A DNA stretch of 64,000 bases. Source: Chloroflexi bacterium CFX4 (lineage in GTDB: Bacteria > Chloroflexota > Anaerolineae > Aggregatilineales > UBA2796). The position numbers were made by a program, and so were the translations under genes. A model generated the notes under the pieces. It saw only the letters and a program-made list of their open reading frames with translations, ran no database searches and was not told where the DNA came from. Below are positions 17,793-25,828 of this stretch, piece after piece. Position 1 is the first letter of the stretch. Each line of letters starts with the position of its first letter. Where the stretch lies: NCBI GenBank assembly GCA_021404685.1, contig QWHC01000005.1, forward strand, positions 1-64,000, written 5' to 3'.

Positions 17793-18829
17793 GCGATAAA
17801 GTGCGCGTCTCGATTGTGGGCGCCTCTGGCTACACCGGCGGCGAGCTGATTCGCTTGCTTTTGGCACATCCGCAGGTTACGTTGCAACAAGTCACTTCTG
17901 AATCGAATGCCGGTAAGCCTGTTCATGCCGTGCATCCGAATTTGCGGAAGGCGACGAATTTGCAATTCGTCTCAGCAACGGCACTGCAAGCCTGCGATGT
18001 GCTGTTCCTTGCCCTGCCGCACGGCGAGGCGCAGCGGCGCATCACGCATTTTGCGGCACTGGCGCCCTACATCATAGACCTTTCAGGCGATTTCCGCTTA
18101 CGCGATCTGGCTGTCTATGAGCGCTATTATGGCGAGCCACACGCCGCGCCTGATTGGGCAGATAAGTTCGTCTACGGCTTGCCCGAGATCAACCGTGAGG
18201 CACTGCGCGGCGCGAAGTATGCCAGCGGCGTTGGCTGCAACGCCACCGCTGCCATCTTGGCGCTGCTGCCATTGGCACGCGCCGGGCTGATTGACGCCAG
18301 CAAGCCCGTCACCGTTGATCTTAAGGTTGGCTCATCGGAAGGCGGCGCTACAGCCTCGCAGTCCAGTCATCATCCAGAGCGCAGCGGCGCAGTACGCACC
18401 TTTGCCGCGGTTGGGCATCGGCACGAGGCAGAGGTTGCACAAGCGCTTGGCTTATCGAATATCTACCTCTCCATCAACTCGATTGAGATGGTGCGCGGCG
18501 TTATGGCGACGGCGCAGGTCTTCAGCGTGGCAGGCGTAGACGACAAGCAGCTTTGGAAGGCGTATCGGGCAGCCTATAGCGCTGAGCCATTCATACGGAT
18601 TGTGCATGATAAAAGCGGCGTGCATCGCCATCCGGAACCAAAATGGTTGGCTGGCACCAACTTTGCGGATGTCGGTTGGGAGGCGGAACCTGAAAGCGGG
18701 CGCATTGTGGCGCTTGCCGCCCTCGATAACTTGGGTAAAGGTGCGGCTGGCAGCGCGGTGCAGTGCCTGAACATCATGCTTGGCTATGCTGAAGAAACTG
18801 CCCTCACTTTTTATGGGCTACATCCGTAG
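17789..18829 (+). CDS. argC: LysW-aminoadipyl/glutamyl phosphate reductase (ArgC/LysY)
   Basis: A 346-residue NADPH-dependent reductase of the ArgC family. In a LysW cassette it reduces the LysW-bound acyl phosphate to the semialdehyde (LysY role). The Rossmann motif is [18 protein letters not shown] at the N-terminus. The catalytic cysteine is Cys150 in [11 protein letters not shown], and the later [21 protein letters not shown] and HRHEAEV segments are typical of the LysY/ArgC type used with LysW. The ATG overlaps the lysX stop (ATGA). It could serve lysine, arginine or both pathways; a separate ArgC for acetylated intermediates is not in the window. Confidence 0.93.
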   Translation: MSDKVRVSIVGASGYTGGELIRLLLAHPQVTLQQVTSESNAGKPVHAVHPNLRKATNLQFVSATALQACDVLFLALPHGEAQRRITHFAALAPYIIDLSGDFRLRDLAVYERYYGEPHAAPDWADKFVYGLPEINREALRGAKYASGVGCNATAAILALLPLARAGLIDASKPVTVDLKVGSSEGGATASQSSHHPERSGAVRTFAAVGHRHEAEVAQALGLSNIYLSINSIEMVRGVMATAQVFSVAGVDDKQLWKAYRAAYSAEPFIRIVHDKSGVHRHPEPKWLAGTNFADVGWEAEPESGRIVALAALDNLGKGAAGSAVQCLNIMLGYAEETALTFYGLHP

Positions 18830-18866
18830 GCAGGCGGCAAAGCATGATTCTTGTGAGAGCTTTGTT

Positions 18867-18895
18867 TTGCCGTGCGGCGTAGTTCAAGCTACAAT
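18867..18895 (+). promoter_or_regulatory. sigma70-like promoter of coaE
   Basis: TTGCCG (18867-18872), a 17-base spacer and TACAAT (18890-18895) lie 56 bases before the coaE start on the plus strand. Confidence 0.6.
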
Positions 18896-18951
18896 GCTTG
18901 GCATATCGAGCGCTAACTTGCACAGCTAAAACACAGGTGGAGGGTTGAAGC

Positions 18952-20298
18952 GTGGGGCATTGGGCAAATAAATACGTAATTGGGCTAACCGGCAACATCG
19001 CCATGGGCAAAAGCGCCGTGCGGAAAATTCTTGAGAATTTCGGCGCGTATACAATTGATGCGGATGGTCTCGCGCATCAAACCATGTCGCCCGGCGCACC
19101 TGCCTACCTACCTGTGGTGGAGACGTTCGGGCGCTGGGTGCTAGACCGCGAAGGCAGAGTAGATCGCTCCAAGCTGGGCGCGGTGGTCTTTTCGCACCCA
19201 GAAGCGTTGGCGCGCCTAGAGGCGATCACGCACCCGGTCGTTGGGCAGGGCATTGATACGCTGGTCAGCCGCGCCAGGCAGCCGATCATCGTCATTGAGG
19301 CGATCAAGCTGCTGGAAGGCAATCTTGCCGCGCAGGTGGATACAATTTGGGTGGTGGACGCCACGCCTGAACTGCAATTGCAGCGCCTCGTCGAAAAGCG
19401 CGGCATGAGTCCGCTGGAAGCGCGCAAACGCATTGAAGGGCAGAACGCACAGCGCGACAAGCTAACGCGAGCCAATGTGGTGATCACCAACAATGGTTCG
19501 CCGCAAGATTTGTGGGCGCAAGTGGAGTCAGAGTGGCATAAGTTGCTGAATGCGCTCAAGCTGGCGCGCAAGACCGATACACAATCCATGCGCCCCGTGA
19601 CGCCGACGGCAGCGCCCACGCCCACCGAAATGGCATTGCCGCCGCTGCGCCCAACCGCTGCACCTGAGGCGACCAAGCCGCGCACCGGCACGCTGCCTAG
19701 CCTGCCGCCTGTCCATAAAACAGGTCCGTTGCCCTCTCTTGAAGATGTAACGCGCCCAAAGAGCGAGCCGATCAAGACTCCAACGCCGCCGCCACAGCCA
19801 ACACCCGCTGCCACCGTAGATATTCGGCGTGGAATGCCGCGCAACGCTGAGCTGATCGCACAGGTGCTAAACCAAATGTTGGGCAAACACCTCACCCGCA
19901 TGGATGTGATGACCGCCTTTGGCGAGAAATCCTACATGCTGGCAGAGATGAACGGCAAAATCATGGGTGTGACGGGCTTCCAAGTGGAGAACCTGATCAC
20001 GCGTGTGGATGAATTCCTCTTGTTGCCTGAAGCGCCGATAGATGCCATCGCCCGCGCCCTGATCCAAGCCGTCGAAGATGCCTCGAAAGAGCTTCAGAGC
20101 GAGGTCGGCTTCATCTACCTGCCGCTGAACGCACCTGCCCAAATTGTTCAGGCATTCACCAGCAGCGGCTACGAACGCATGGAAATTGACGCGATCAAGG
20201 TGCCAGCCTGGCGCGATGCCGCACAGGAATCGCAGCCACCCAACACGCAGATCATGGCGAAAAAGCTGCGCCCTGACCGTGTGTTGAAGCCGCTTTAA
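18952..20298 (+). CDS. coaE: Dephospho-CoA kinase fused to a C-terminal acetyltransferase-like domain
   Basis: A 448-residue protein, more than twice the usual CoaE length of about 200. Residues 7-205 are a full dephospho-CoA kinase that phosphorylates the ribose 3'-OH in the last step of CoA synthesis: the P-loop GLTGNIAMGKS is at 11-21, followed by DADGLAHQ, HP(V) and the lid RIEGQ. Residues 205-295 are a Pro/Thr-rich linker. Residues 295-448 form a separate alpha/beta domain (ELIAQVLNQMLG, YMLAEMNGKIMGVTGFQVEN, SSGYERMEI) that looks like a GNAT acetyltransferase fold, but no clear acetyl-CoA loop is visible. The start is GTG with GGAGGG upstream. The domain call for the C-terminus is tentative. 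Confidence 0.88.
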   Translation: MGHWANKYVIGLTGNIAMGKSAVRKILENFGAYTIDADGLAHQTMSPGAPAYLPVVETFGRWVLDREGRVDRSKLGAVVFSHPEALARLEAITHPVVGQGIDTLVSRARQPIIVIEAIKLLEGNLAAQVDTIWVVDATPELQLQRLVEKRGMSPLEARKRIEGQNAQRDKLTRANVVITNNGSPQDLWAQVESEWHKLLNALKLARKTDTQSMRPVTPTAAPTPTEMALPPLRPTAAPEATKPRTGTLPSLPPVHKTGPLPSLEDVTRPKSEPIKTPTPPPQPTPAATVDIRRGMPRNAELIAQVLNQMLGKHLTRMDVMTAFGEKSYMLAEMNGKIMGVTGFQVENLITRVDEFLLLPEAPIDAIARALIQAVEDASKELQSEVGFIYLPLNAPAQIVQAFTSSGYERMEIDAIKVPAWRDAAQESQPPNTQIMAKKLRPDRVLKPL

Positions 20299-20324
20299 TG
20301 TTCATTGTGGATAGGTAAGTTTGC

Positions 20325-20579
20325 ATGGAACGCTTGAAACAATTGCCCGTGCTTGGCGCGCTGTTCACCTTTGCGGATGCCCGCCCGCGCCTTGCCGCGT
20401 GGATTGTCCTCTCACTTGGTATCGTGATCTTGCTGCTGGTTGAAGCGCGGGATGTCGGCTTGCTGCTAGGGCAGTGGGTTGCTCTGATCGTCGCTTCCGT
20501 TCTGGTGGCAGGGCTGTGCATCTGGATTGTGAGCTGGGAAGATAAAGACGAGGCAGCCGAAGAAGCTGCGGAAAAGTAA
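20325..20579 (+). CDS. Small two-helix membrane protein
   Basis: An 84-residue protein with two strongly hydrophobic helices (AAWIVLSLGIVILLLVEA and LGQWVALIVASVLVAGLCIWIV), a short loop between them, and an acidic C-terminal tail (WEDKDEAAEEAAEK). It starts 26 bases after coaE and is followed at once by a strong terminator, so it is probably the last gene of the coaE transcript. No family is recognised and no function can be assigned. The high-quality frame, spacing and terminator make it a real gene. Confidence 0.75.
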   Translation: MERLKQLPVLGALFTFADARPRLAAWIVLSLGIVILLLVEARDVGLLLGQWVALIVASVLVAGLCIWIVSWEDKDEAAEEAAEK

Positions 20580-20583
20580 AGCA

Positions 20584-20620
20584 GTGGGCGAGTGCAAAAA
20601 CACTCGCCCACTTCGTTTTT
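20584..20620 (+). terminator. Intrinsic terminator after the small membrane protein
   Basis: An 11-bp perfect stem (GTGGGCGAGTG / CACTCGCCCAC) with a six-base loop is followed by TTCGTTTTT. It begins 4 bases after the stop codon of the plus-strand gene and its T-run touches the stop of the convergent hydrolase gene, so it likely serves both. Confidence 0.88.
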
Positions 20621-21419
20621 AGGCGATGACAGGCTGCGCGGCGGGCTGCACAACCTGCAAGGCAGACGGCAAGTCTGCGTAGTTCACCCAAGCGCGGATC
20701 ATCTCGGTGAAAAGCTCGGGCTGCTCGCCATTCCAAGCGTGGTGCGCCTTCGGCACAAGGGCAGCCTGCGTGTTGGGAAACGCTGCAAAAGTCCGCAGCG
20801 ACTCTTGGATAGTTCGCACCTCTTGATCGCCCGCCACAACCAAGAGCCGTTTATGCGCTGCACTCGGCGCAGCCTCAAAAGTGAGGACCTCAGCATAGAC
20901 ACGCGCATAGCTGCGGCGGCTGGCGCGCTGTGCATCGCGCAGGTAAAGCGGCGCCACTTCGGGCGGAAGCTGCATCAGGCGTCCCATGATGCGTGCATTG
21001 AAGGTTGCCAGCGGTCGCCAGGTCATCAGCGGCACCGTGACAGCTGTTATCCAGCGCCACACGGGCTTGAAAGGATGCGCCGTCACGCCGCTGACCAAGA
21101 CTGACTCCAGCAAGTCGGGATAGGCAGCCAGCATATGTAGCGCGGCGTAGCCACCGAGCGATAGCCCGATCAGATGTGCCTTGCCCTGCGCCGTTCGCTG
21201 TTGGATAATCGGCGCGATAAGATCGGCGGTGTGGCGGAAAGACTGCCATTCGGTGCGGTAGCTTTCGCCGTTGGCGGGCAAATCTATGGTCAGGCAGTGA
21301 AAGTCGCTCTGCAAAGCCTCGATCTGCGCTGTCCACATCCAACTGCTGAAGCCAAGCGCATGGAGAAAGACAAGGCTTGGTGCATTGGGATTGCCGTACT
21401 CTTGAACGTGAAGACTCAT
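20619..21419 (-). CDS. Alpha/beta hydrolase
   Basis: A 266-residue alpha/beta-hydrolase. The oxyanion segment is VFLHALGFSSWMW near residue 20, the nucleophile Ser is in GLSLGGYAAL near residue 107, and the late catalytic His is in KAHHAWN. A central lid region (roughly 130-195) is helical. The substrate cannot be read; lactonase, esterase or haloperoxidase-like activities all share this layout. Its ATG overlaps the stop of the upstream winged-helix regulator by four bases, so the two are co-expressed and the regulator may respond to the enzyme's substrate. Confidence 0.85.
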   Translation of the reverse strand: MSLHVQEYGNPNAPSLVFLHALGFSSWMWTAQIEALQSDFHCLTIDLPANGESYRTEWQSFRHTADLIAPIIQQRTAQGKAHLIGLSLGGYAALHMLAAYPDLLESVLVSGVTAHPFKPVWRWITAVTVPLMTWRPLATFNARIMGRLMQLPPEVAPLYLRDAQRASRRSYARVYAEVLTFEAAPSAAHKRLLVVAGDQEVRTIQESLRTFAAFPNTQAALVPKAHHAWNGEQPELFTEMIRAWVNYADLPSALQVVQPAAQPVIA

Positions 21420-21952
21420 GGTGTTTTCTTCCCTTCTGGAATGATCACTGAGGCAAGCGTGAAGCGTTTGCGCTCTGGGCTAGGCGGCAAGGATATGTAC
21501 TGGCTGATCAGGTTGATCAGCGCGCTGTGTAAGGCGGCACGTTCGGCATCGCTCAGATAGATGACGGCGCGGTTATAGCTCATGCCATCATCAGCCAGTT
21601 GGCTAGGATCGGCACGACGAACATATTCCGCAAAGTCATCAATCAGCGTGGCGGCAAACACACTGAAATAACGAAGATGTTCCTCCAGTGAAAGGCGTGC
21701 AAGGTCGCTGGCTGTCAGGCGATCCTCACCGCGCACCACCTGATAGGTGCGTTCTAGCGCGCCGTTCACGGGCGTTTCTGCCACCACTTCCAGCATACTG
21801 CCCTCAAGCAATATCTTTAGATGACGGTAGAGCGTTGCTTGTGGCACATCGGGCAGCGCCTCTGCAATTTGGCGCGCCGTCAGTTGCTTGCCGGCAACCT
21901 CAGTCATGATCCTCAAGCGTACTGGGTGAAGGATTAGATCAGAATTGTGCAT
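21416..21952 (-). CDS. Winged-helix (ArsR-like) transcriptional regulator
   Basis: A 178-residue regulator. Residues 5-75 form a winged helix of the ArsR/HTH_20 type: LHPVRLRIMTEVAGKQLTARQIAEALPDVPQATLYRHLKILLEGSM shows the helix-turn-helix with recognition helix around QATLYRHLKIL, split here only for description. The remaining 100 residues are helical and probably dimerise or bind a ligand. It is translationally coupled to the downstream hydrolase. A nested palindrome just upstream of its start (21960-22010) is a good candidate for its own operator. The ligand is unknown. Confidence 0.85.
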   Translation of the reverse strand: MHNSDLILHPVRLRIMTEVAGKQLTARQIAEALPDVPQATLYRHLKILLEGSMLEVVAETPVNGALERTYQVVRGEDRLTASDLARLSLEEHLRYFSVFAATLIDDFAEYVRRADPSQLADDGMSYNRAVIYLSDAERAALHSALINLISQYISLPPSPERKRFTLASVIIPEGKKTP

Positions 21953-21959
21953 AGGCTAT

Positions 21960-22010
21960 CCATTCTCATTTTTTAGAATAGTTATATTCTATTCCCAAAA
22001 TTGAGAATGG
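21960..22010. promoter_or_regulatory. Nested palindrome, probable operator
   Basis: Outer arms CCATTCTCA (21960-21968) and TGAGAATGG (22002-22010) enclose inner arms AGAATA (21975-21980) and TATTCT (21985-21990), all perfectly complementary and nearly centred on one axis. The sequence is far more AT-rich than its surroundings and lies 8 bases upstream of the winged-helix regulator start. Autoregulation is the simplest reading. Confidence 0.65.
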
Positions 22011-22065
22011 TCAAGTGGTAAATTTTCAGGCTGGGATCAATATCTCTAGCACAGGCAAGCAGCAG

Positions 22066-22083
22066 ATGCTATGCTCATAGCAT
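22066..22083 (+). promoter_or_regulatory. 8+2+8 dyad overlapping -10 box and start codon
   Basis: ATGCTATG, two bases, then CATAGCAT is a perfect dyad. It contains the -10-like TATGCT (22070-22075) and its right arm ends in the AT of the start codon at 22082. A start site 6-7 bases after the -10 would make the mRNA leaderless. The dyad could be a protein-binding site for autoregulation or a hairpin over the start. Confidence 0.5.
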
Positions 22084-22891
22084 GTTGAACGATCCGATTG
22101 GTTGGGCAGAGGCATTAGAGGCTGAGCGCAAACAACTAGCAGCCCTGCTGGAGCGCCGTCTCACGCCTGCTCTGAACCTGCTGCTTGCCCAAAGCAGCGC
22201 CTATGAGCAGGCATTTGCCGCCATGCCTCAAACGCGCACTGCCTTCGCCGTCCTGAGCAGTTTGGCGCGCCAAACGATGCAGCACTTGCGTGATCTAAGC
22301 GCCGACCTTCAACCAACACTCTTAGAAACACTCGGCATCGAGGCAGCCTTTGAGTCACTTCTTGGGCAAGTGCAGCGCAACACAGCAATCACGATCAGCT
22401 ATGCGGCGCGGCGGCTGACTTTGCGCCTTGCTCTGCCACTGGAATTTGCGCTCTACCGCACACTGCAAAAGCTGCTTGAGGACGCCGTTCAGCGGCATGT
22501 GCCGCAGCTTGCCCTCAGCCTAATACAGGTAGATAACTTCGCTGTGCTGACCTTGCAAGAAAGCGGCGGCACACCACCCGATCTTGATCAATGGCGGCAG
22601 CTTGGCGCACCACTGGCTATTTTCGGCGTCCAGAGCAGCGCCATGCGTGAGGCAGCAAGCGCTGCCCTCACCTTCACCTGCCCAAGCGCTGAGGCAGTTA
22701 TGCTGACGCCACGCGAAAACGAGGTGCTGCGCCTGCTGGCAGAAGGGCTGAGCAACAAACAAATCGGCGCGGCGCTAGGGCTGAGCATCCGCACTGTGAA
22801 GTTCCACCTTGATAATCTATACAGCAAACTAGGCGTCCACTCACGGGCAGAGGCGTTAATCACGGCGGTGCGGCGCGGTTGGCTGCGCTAA
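22082..22891 (+). CDS. LuxR-type regulator with a degenerate NarL-kinase-like N-terminal half
   Basis: A 269-residue protein in two halves. The C-terminal 65 residues are a clear LuxR/NarL DNA-binding domain (LTPRENEVLRLLAEGLSNKQIGAALGLS, given by its ends; recognition helix TVKFHLDNLYSKLGV). Residues 1-190 resemble the dimerisation and ATPase region of NarL-type sensor kinases: LRDLSADLQPTLLETLGIEAAF corresponds to the segment after the phospho-acceptor helix, and ALYRTLQKLLEDAVQRH to the N-box region. The acceptor His-Asp motif and the Gly-rich ATP boxes are missing, so it is probably not an active kinase. It may be a one-component regulator derived from a kinase. Confidence 0.7.
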   Translation: MLNDPIGWAEALEAERKQLAALLERRLTPALNLLLAQSSAYEQAFAAMPQTRTAFAVLSSLARQTMQHLRDLSADLQPTLLETLGIEAAFESLLGQVQRNTAITISYAARRLTLRLALPLEFALYRTLQKLLEDAVQRHVPQLALSLIQVDNFAVLTLQESGGTPPDLDQWRQLGAPLAIFGVQSSAMREAASAALTFTCPSAEAVMLTPRENEVLRLLAEGLSNKQIGAALGLSIRTVKFHLDNLYSKLGVHSRAEALITAVRRGWLR

Positions 22892-23011
22892 GAAGGCTTA
22901 CCTGTCCGTTTGGGCAGGCATTCACCCCATCTGATCGGACGTTTTGCCAAGCAGCCTTTTGATGCAAACTCTAAAGTGTGAAAGTCACATGCTTTGGAAA
23001 GGCAAACTCTG

Positions 23012-24052
23012 ATGACAACCGCTATTGATTTCGACGCGCTGGAGCCACTGCTCAGCGACCCAACCATACGGATTATCACCATCAACCGCTACGACAATAT
23101 CTATTTCAGCCGCGAGGCATTCCGCATGGAGAAAGCAGCGCAAACCTTCCGCGATGAGGCAACGCTGCGGAATATCGTTAACCAACTCTTGGCAATGCAT
23201 GGGCAAGCGCTCAGCGCCAGCGCGCCGATCTGCACCATTGTGCTATCCGACTATTCGCGCATTACCATCGTTGATCAGCCGGTGGCTGCCAACGGCTTGA
23301 GCATGACCATTCAAAAGCCTGTGCCGCCTAGCGAGATGCCAACGTGGGAAACATTGCTGCGTGCTGGGTCGCTCTCGGCAGAGATGCACGCCTTCCTGAG
23401 CGCGTGCGCCCAAGGGAAAGTTAACATCGCGGTGTGCGGCGCGACAGGCTCTGGCAAAACAACATTGCTGACGCTGATCGCCAACATGATTCCCACCCAA
23501 CGCCGCCTCGTGACGGGTGAGGAAGATTTCTGGCTTAACCTGACGCACGATAACCGCTTTCACATGCACACCAGCCCAACGGTGAATATGCGTCAAGTGT
23601 TGGAAACGGCACTGCACATGCGTCCCGATCACATCATCTGTGCGGAAGTGCACGGCGCGGAAGCACTCACTATGCTAGAGGCGATGCAGAATGGCTATGA
23701 AGGCTCTATGTTCGCTATTCATGCCACCAGTCCGCGTGATTGCGTTGGTCGGCTTGAGATCATGCTGACAGAGGCGGCGCCAACGCTGCCCCTGACCAGC
23801 CTACGCCAAAAGATAGCCAGTGGGCTGGATCTGATCGTCCAGATTGACATCTTAGCGGATGGCTGGCGGCGCCTTGTGAAGATCAGCGCGCTGAACGGCA
23901 TGGTGGGCGATGTGGTTGAGCTGGTTGATCTGTACACCTTCGTAGAGACGGGCAAAGATGCTGAGGGCAAGATCAGCGGACGCTATGAGGCAAGCGGTTA
24001 TGTGCCGCGCTTTGCCAACCGCCTTGCCAGCTATGGCATCACGCTGCCTTAA
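23012..24052 (+). CDS. CpaF/VirB11-like secretion ATPase
   Basis: A 346-residue hexameric-type ATPase of the type II/IV secretion superfamily. The Walker A motif is GATGSGKTTLL at residues 143-153; a Walker B-like region (HIICAEVHGAEALTMLEAMQNGYEGS, quoted by its ends HIICAEV and NGYEGS) and a His-box-like FAIHATSP follow. The ATG at 23012 is chosen because GGAAAGG lies about 8 bases upstream; a TTG at 22994 would overlap that site. Tad pilus or secretion partners (CpaE, TadB/C, pilin) are not adjacent, so the substrate is unknown. The gene borders a region of decayed DNA, so partners may have been lost, or it may act with distant genes. Confidence 0.82.
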   Translation: MTTAIDFDALEPLLSDPTIRIITINRYDNIYFSREAFRMEKAAQTFRDEATLRNIVNQLLAMHGQALSASAPICTIVLSDYSRITIVDQPVAANGLSMTIQKPVPPSEMPTWETLLRAGSLSAEMHAFLSACAQGKVNIAVCGATGSGKTTLLTLIANMIPTQRRLVTGEEDFWLNLTHDNRFHMHTSPTVNMRQVLETALHMRPDHIICAEVHGAEALTMLEAMQNGYEGSMFAIHATSPRDCVGRLEIMLTEAAPTLPLTSLRQKIASGLDLIVQIDILADGWRRLVKISALNGMVGDVVELVDLYTFVETGKDAEGKISGRYEASGYVPRFANRLASYGITLP

Positions 24053-24055
24053 GGC

Positions 24056-24256
24056 TCACCAACGCACGTCAAGGGTAAGGGTGCGGTCTGCGCCGCGCCC
24101 TTCCCGAACGTCCAGTTTGGTATTGGCGGGCAAAAGGCGCGCTGCCAAGCCGTGCAGCATCCCTTTGAGGAAGGCGGGTGGGTAGGGCGTGCGGGCGGCG
24201 GTGCTGCCGTTGCCATTCCCATTGGCGGGCTTGGGGCTGGCGCTGTTGGTTGGCAA
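24056..24256 (-). pseudogene. C-terminal remnant of a truncated gene
   Basis: About 66 codons on the minus strand end in a plausible protein C-terminus (FLKGMLHGLAARLLPANTK, then LDVREGRG and TLTLDVRW). They have the GC-rich codon use of the chromosome. Upstream, an in-frame stop appears at 24260-24262 and the DNA changes to AT-rich sequence, so the front of the gene is gone. The family is not recognised. Its stop lies 3 bases after the convergent ATPase stop, a normal spacing for intact neighbours. Confidence 0.45.
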
Positions 24257-24595
24257 CCGCTATGGAATGACGAGAGCTGGCGAGGAAAAACCTTAGAGCA
24301 AGTTGTTCGGGAGTATTATGATAAGCACATTTCTGATATAAAGCCATATATCCCCAATGAAAAAACGGTTGTTGTGCCATCGCTAGTGCTTATGCCAGCA
24401 CGTGGTGACGGCAAGATTAGACTGGAAAGGATGCAACCAAACTTGCCAGGCTACTTCATTTGGATATCTAAAGTTCTTCAAGCGCCCGCCGACCCAAACC
24501 TTGTTATCGAACGTTACACAATTGACATCTGCAACGACCCGCAAGTTCTGAACCATATATCCCAGTCTGATTGTTTGGCTGCACGTGTACGATAG
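24152..24595 (+). pseudogene. Probable gene fragment, C-terminal part
   Basis: A plus-strand frame of 147 codons. Its first 35 codons overlap the remnant on the other strand and are Gly/Ala-rich shadow sequence. From about 24257 the translation becomes protein-like (ESWRGKTLEQVVREYYDKH, then NLPGYFIWISKVLQAP and VIERYTIDICNDPQVLN) and AT-rich codons dominate. I read it as the 3' part of a gene whose start was lost at the junction near 24257. It runs into the signal-peptide protein that begins at 24606. No family is recognised. Confidence 0.4.
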
Positions 24596-24605
24596 GGGCA
24601 AGAAA

Positions 24606-25801
24606 ATGAGTTACCGAAGTCTTCGCAAAGTCTTGCTGTTACTGTTTGTAGTTCACATCTTCAGTAGCCTATACAGTGCCAGTGCCCAGTCTTCCGAGTC
24701 ACCTGTTATATACAATTTGGCTTGGCATTCTAGCGGTTTGCTGGCTGTTGTTTCAGCAGATACGTCCTCAAGGTTATGGGTCACTGGTAATGATGGCGTT
24801 CGACGAGATATCAGCTTGCCCAAGCTACCGCCCTGCGAGGATTGCCTTGAAACAGATGGGAGCATAGCTTGGAAGCCTACTGAATCACCGATTTTAGGTT
24901 ATCTCAGTGGTGGTAGAGTTTATTTCATTGACGGCAACACGCTCGCTGAGCTGAGCCACTTTGAGTTGAGGCTCCCGCTTTCTTTGATTGGCTATTGGGC
25001 TTCAGAGATCCGTTGGAACGCGGATGGTACGAGAATCGCGCTCAGGTAGGCGGAGCCCAAAGCGAACTGCCCTATATCGCTATTTTCAATGTTGAGAGCG
25101 AGAGTTTCTGGCGAGCTACACCAGAACTGCCCTATACACCGGGTGGCGTGTTAATTACTTCTATCGAATGGCATCCTACCAATCCAAGTTTGATTATGTA
25201 TTCGGACACTGTTGGGCGCATTTACATCTACAATGTGGAGACTGAGCAATTTGAACAACGCATTGACTTATCTATAGACGATATATCTCAGGACGATAGC
25301 GTCGAAGCCACCTGGAGTCGTTCAGGAGACTACTTAGCAGTTGCACAAATTGATCACATACGGATCTATGAGAGACCTTTATACCAAGTTGTTCGAGAAT
25401 TCAGTATAAGCGATATATACACAACCATAATCCAGTTTAATCGAGACGAGACTTATTTAATGGTAGCTGACAACTATGTTCTCGTTATTGTAAACTGGCA
25501 ACATGGTACAATGCAGCGTTTAGTTGAGTATGAGTCACGCGGTGATAGGATCGAGGCTGCCGTTTGGAGTCCGATAGATGACATCATTGCCTATGGTGGT
25601 CAAGGTGCTGCTAGTGCGCTTATCTTGCAGCCTGTAGACCGTGCAATCCTCCTCCCGCCCACCGACCTGCGCGCCCTGTACGCCGCCTACAACAGCGCGC
25701 CCGTCACGCCCGTGCTGCATCCCAGCGTCGTCATTCGCAACCACGGCAACACGCCCGTCCCGCTCAGTGAGGTGCGCCTGGATTATGAGCTGAGAAGATA
25801 A
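24606..25801 (+). pseudogene. Frameshifted exported WD40-like propeller protein
   Basis: The start at 24606 (AGGGG upstream) gives a signal peptide (VLLLLFVVHIFSSLYSASAQ) followed by propeller-type repeats. The frame stops at 25049 after WNADGTRIALR. The same repeat continues in another frame with VGGAQSELPYIAIFNVESE, and further repeats (IEWHPTNPSLIMYS, ATWSRSGDYLAVAQ, AVWSPIDDIIAYGG) run to 25801. Adding one G at about 25047 (AGG to AGGG) would restore a single frame of roughly 400 codons. Codon use is AT-rich until about 25630, then turns GC-rich. It is a broken gene or a sequencing error; the surrounding fragments favour decay. Confidence 0.65.
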
Positions 25802-25828
25802 GCACAAAAACTGCCACAACCGAGAGCT

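Noticed and set aside
18830-18951. tRNA or riboswitch before coaE
   Set aside because: No cloverleaf or known aptamer core could be traced; only promoter boxes are visible.
24069-24380. 103-codon minus-strand frame crossing the 24257 junction
   Set aside because: Its codons do not match either side's coding pattern and it overlaps the better frame at 24056-24256.
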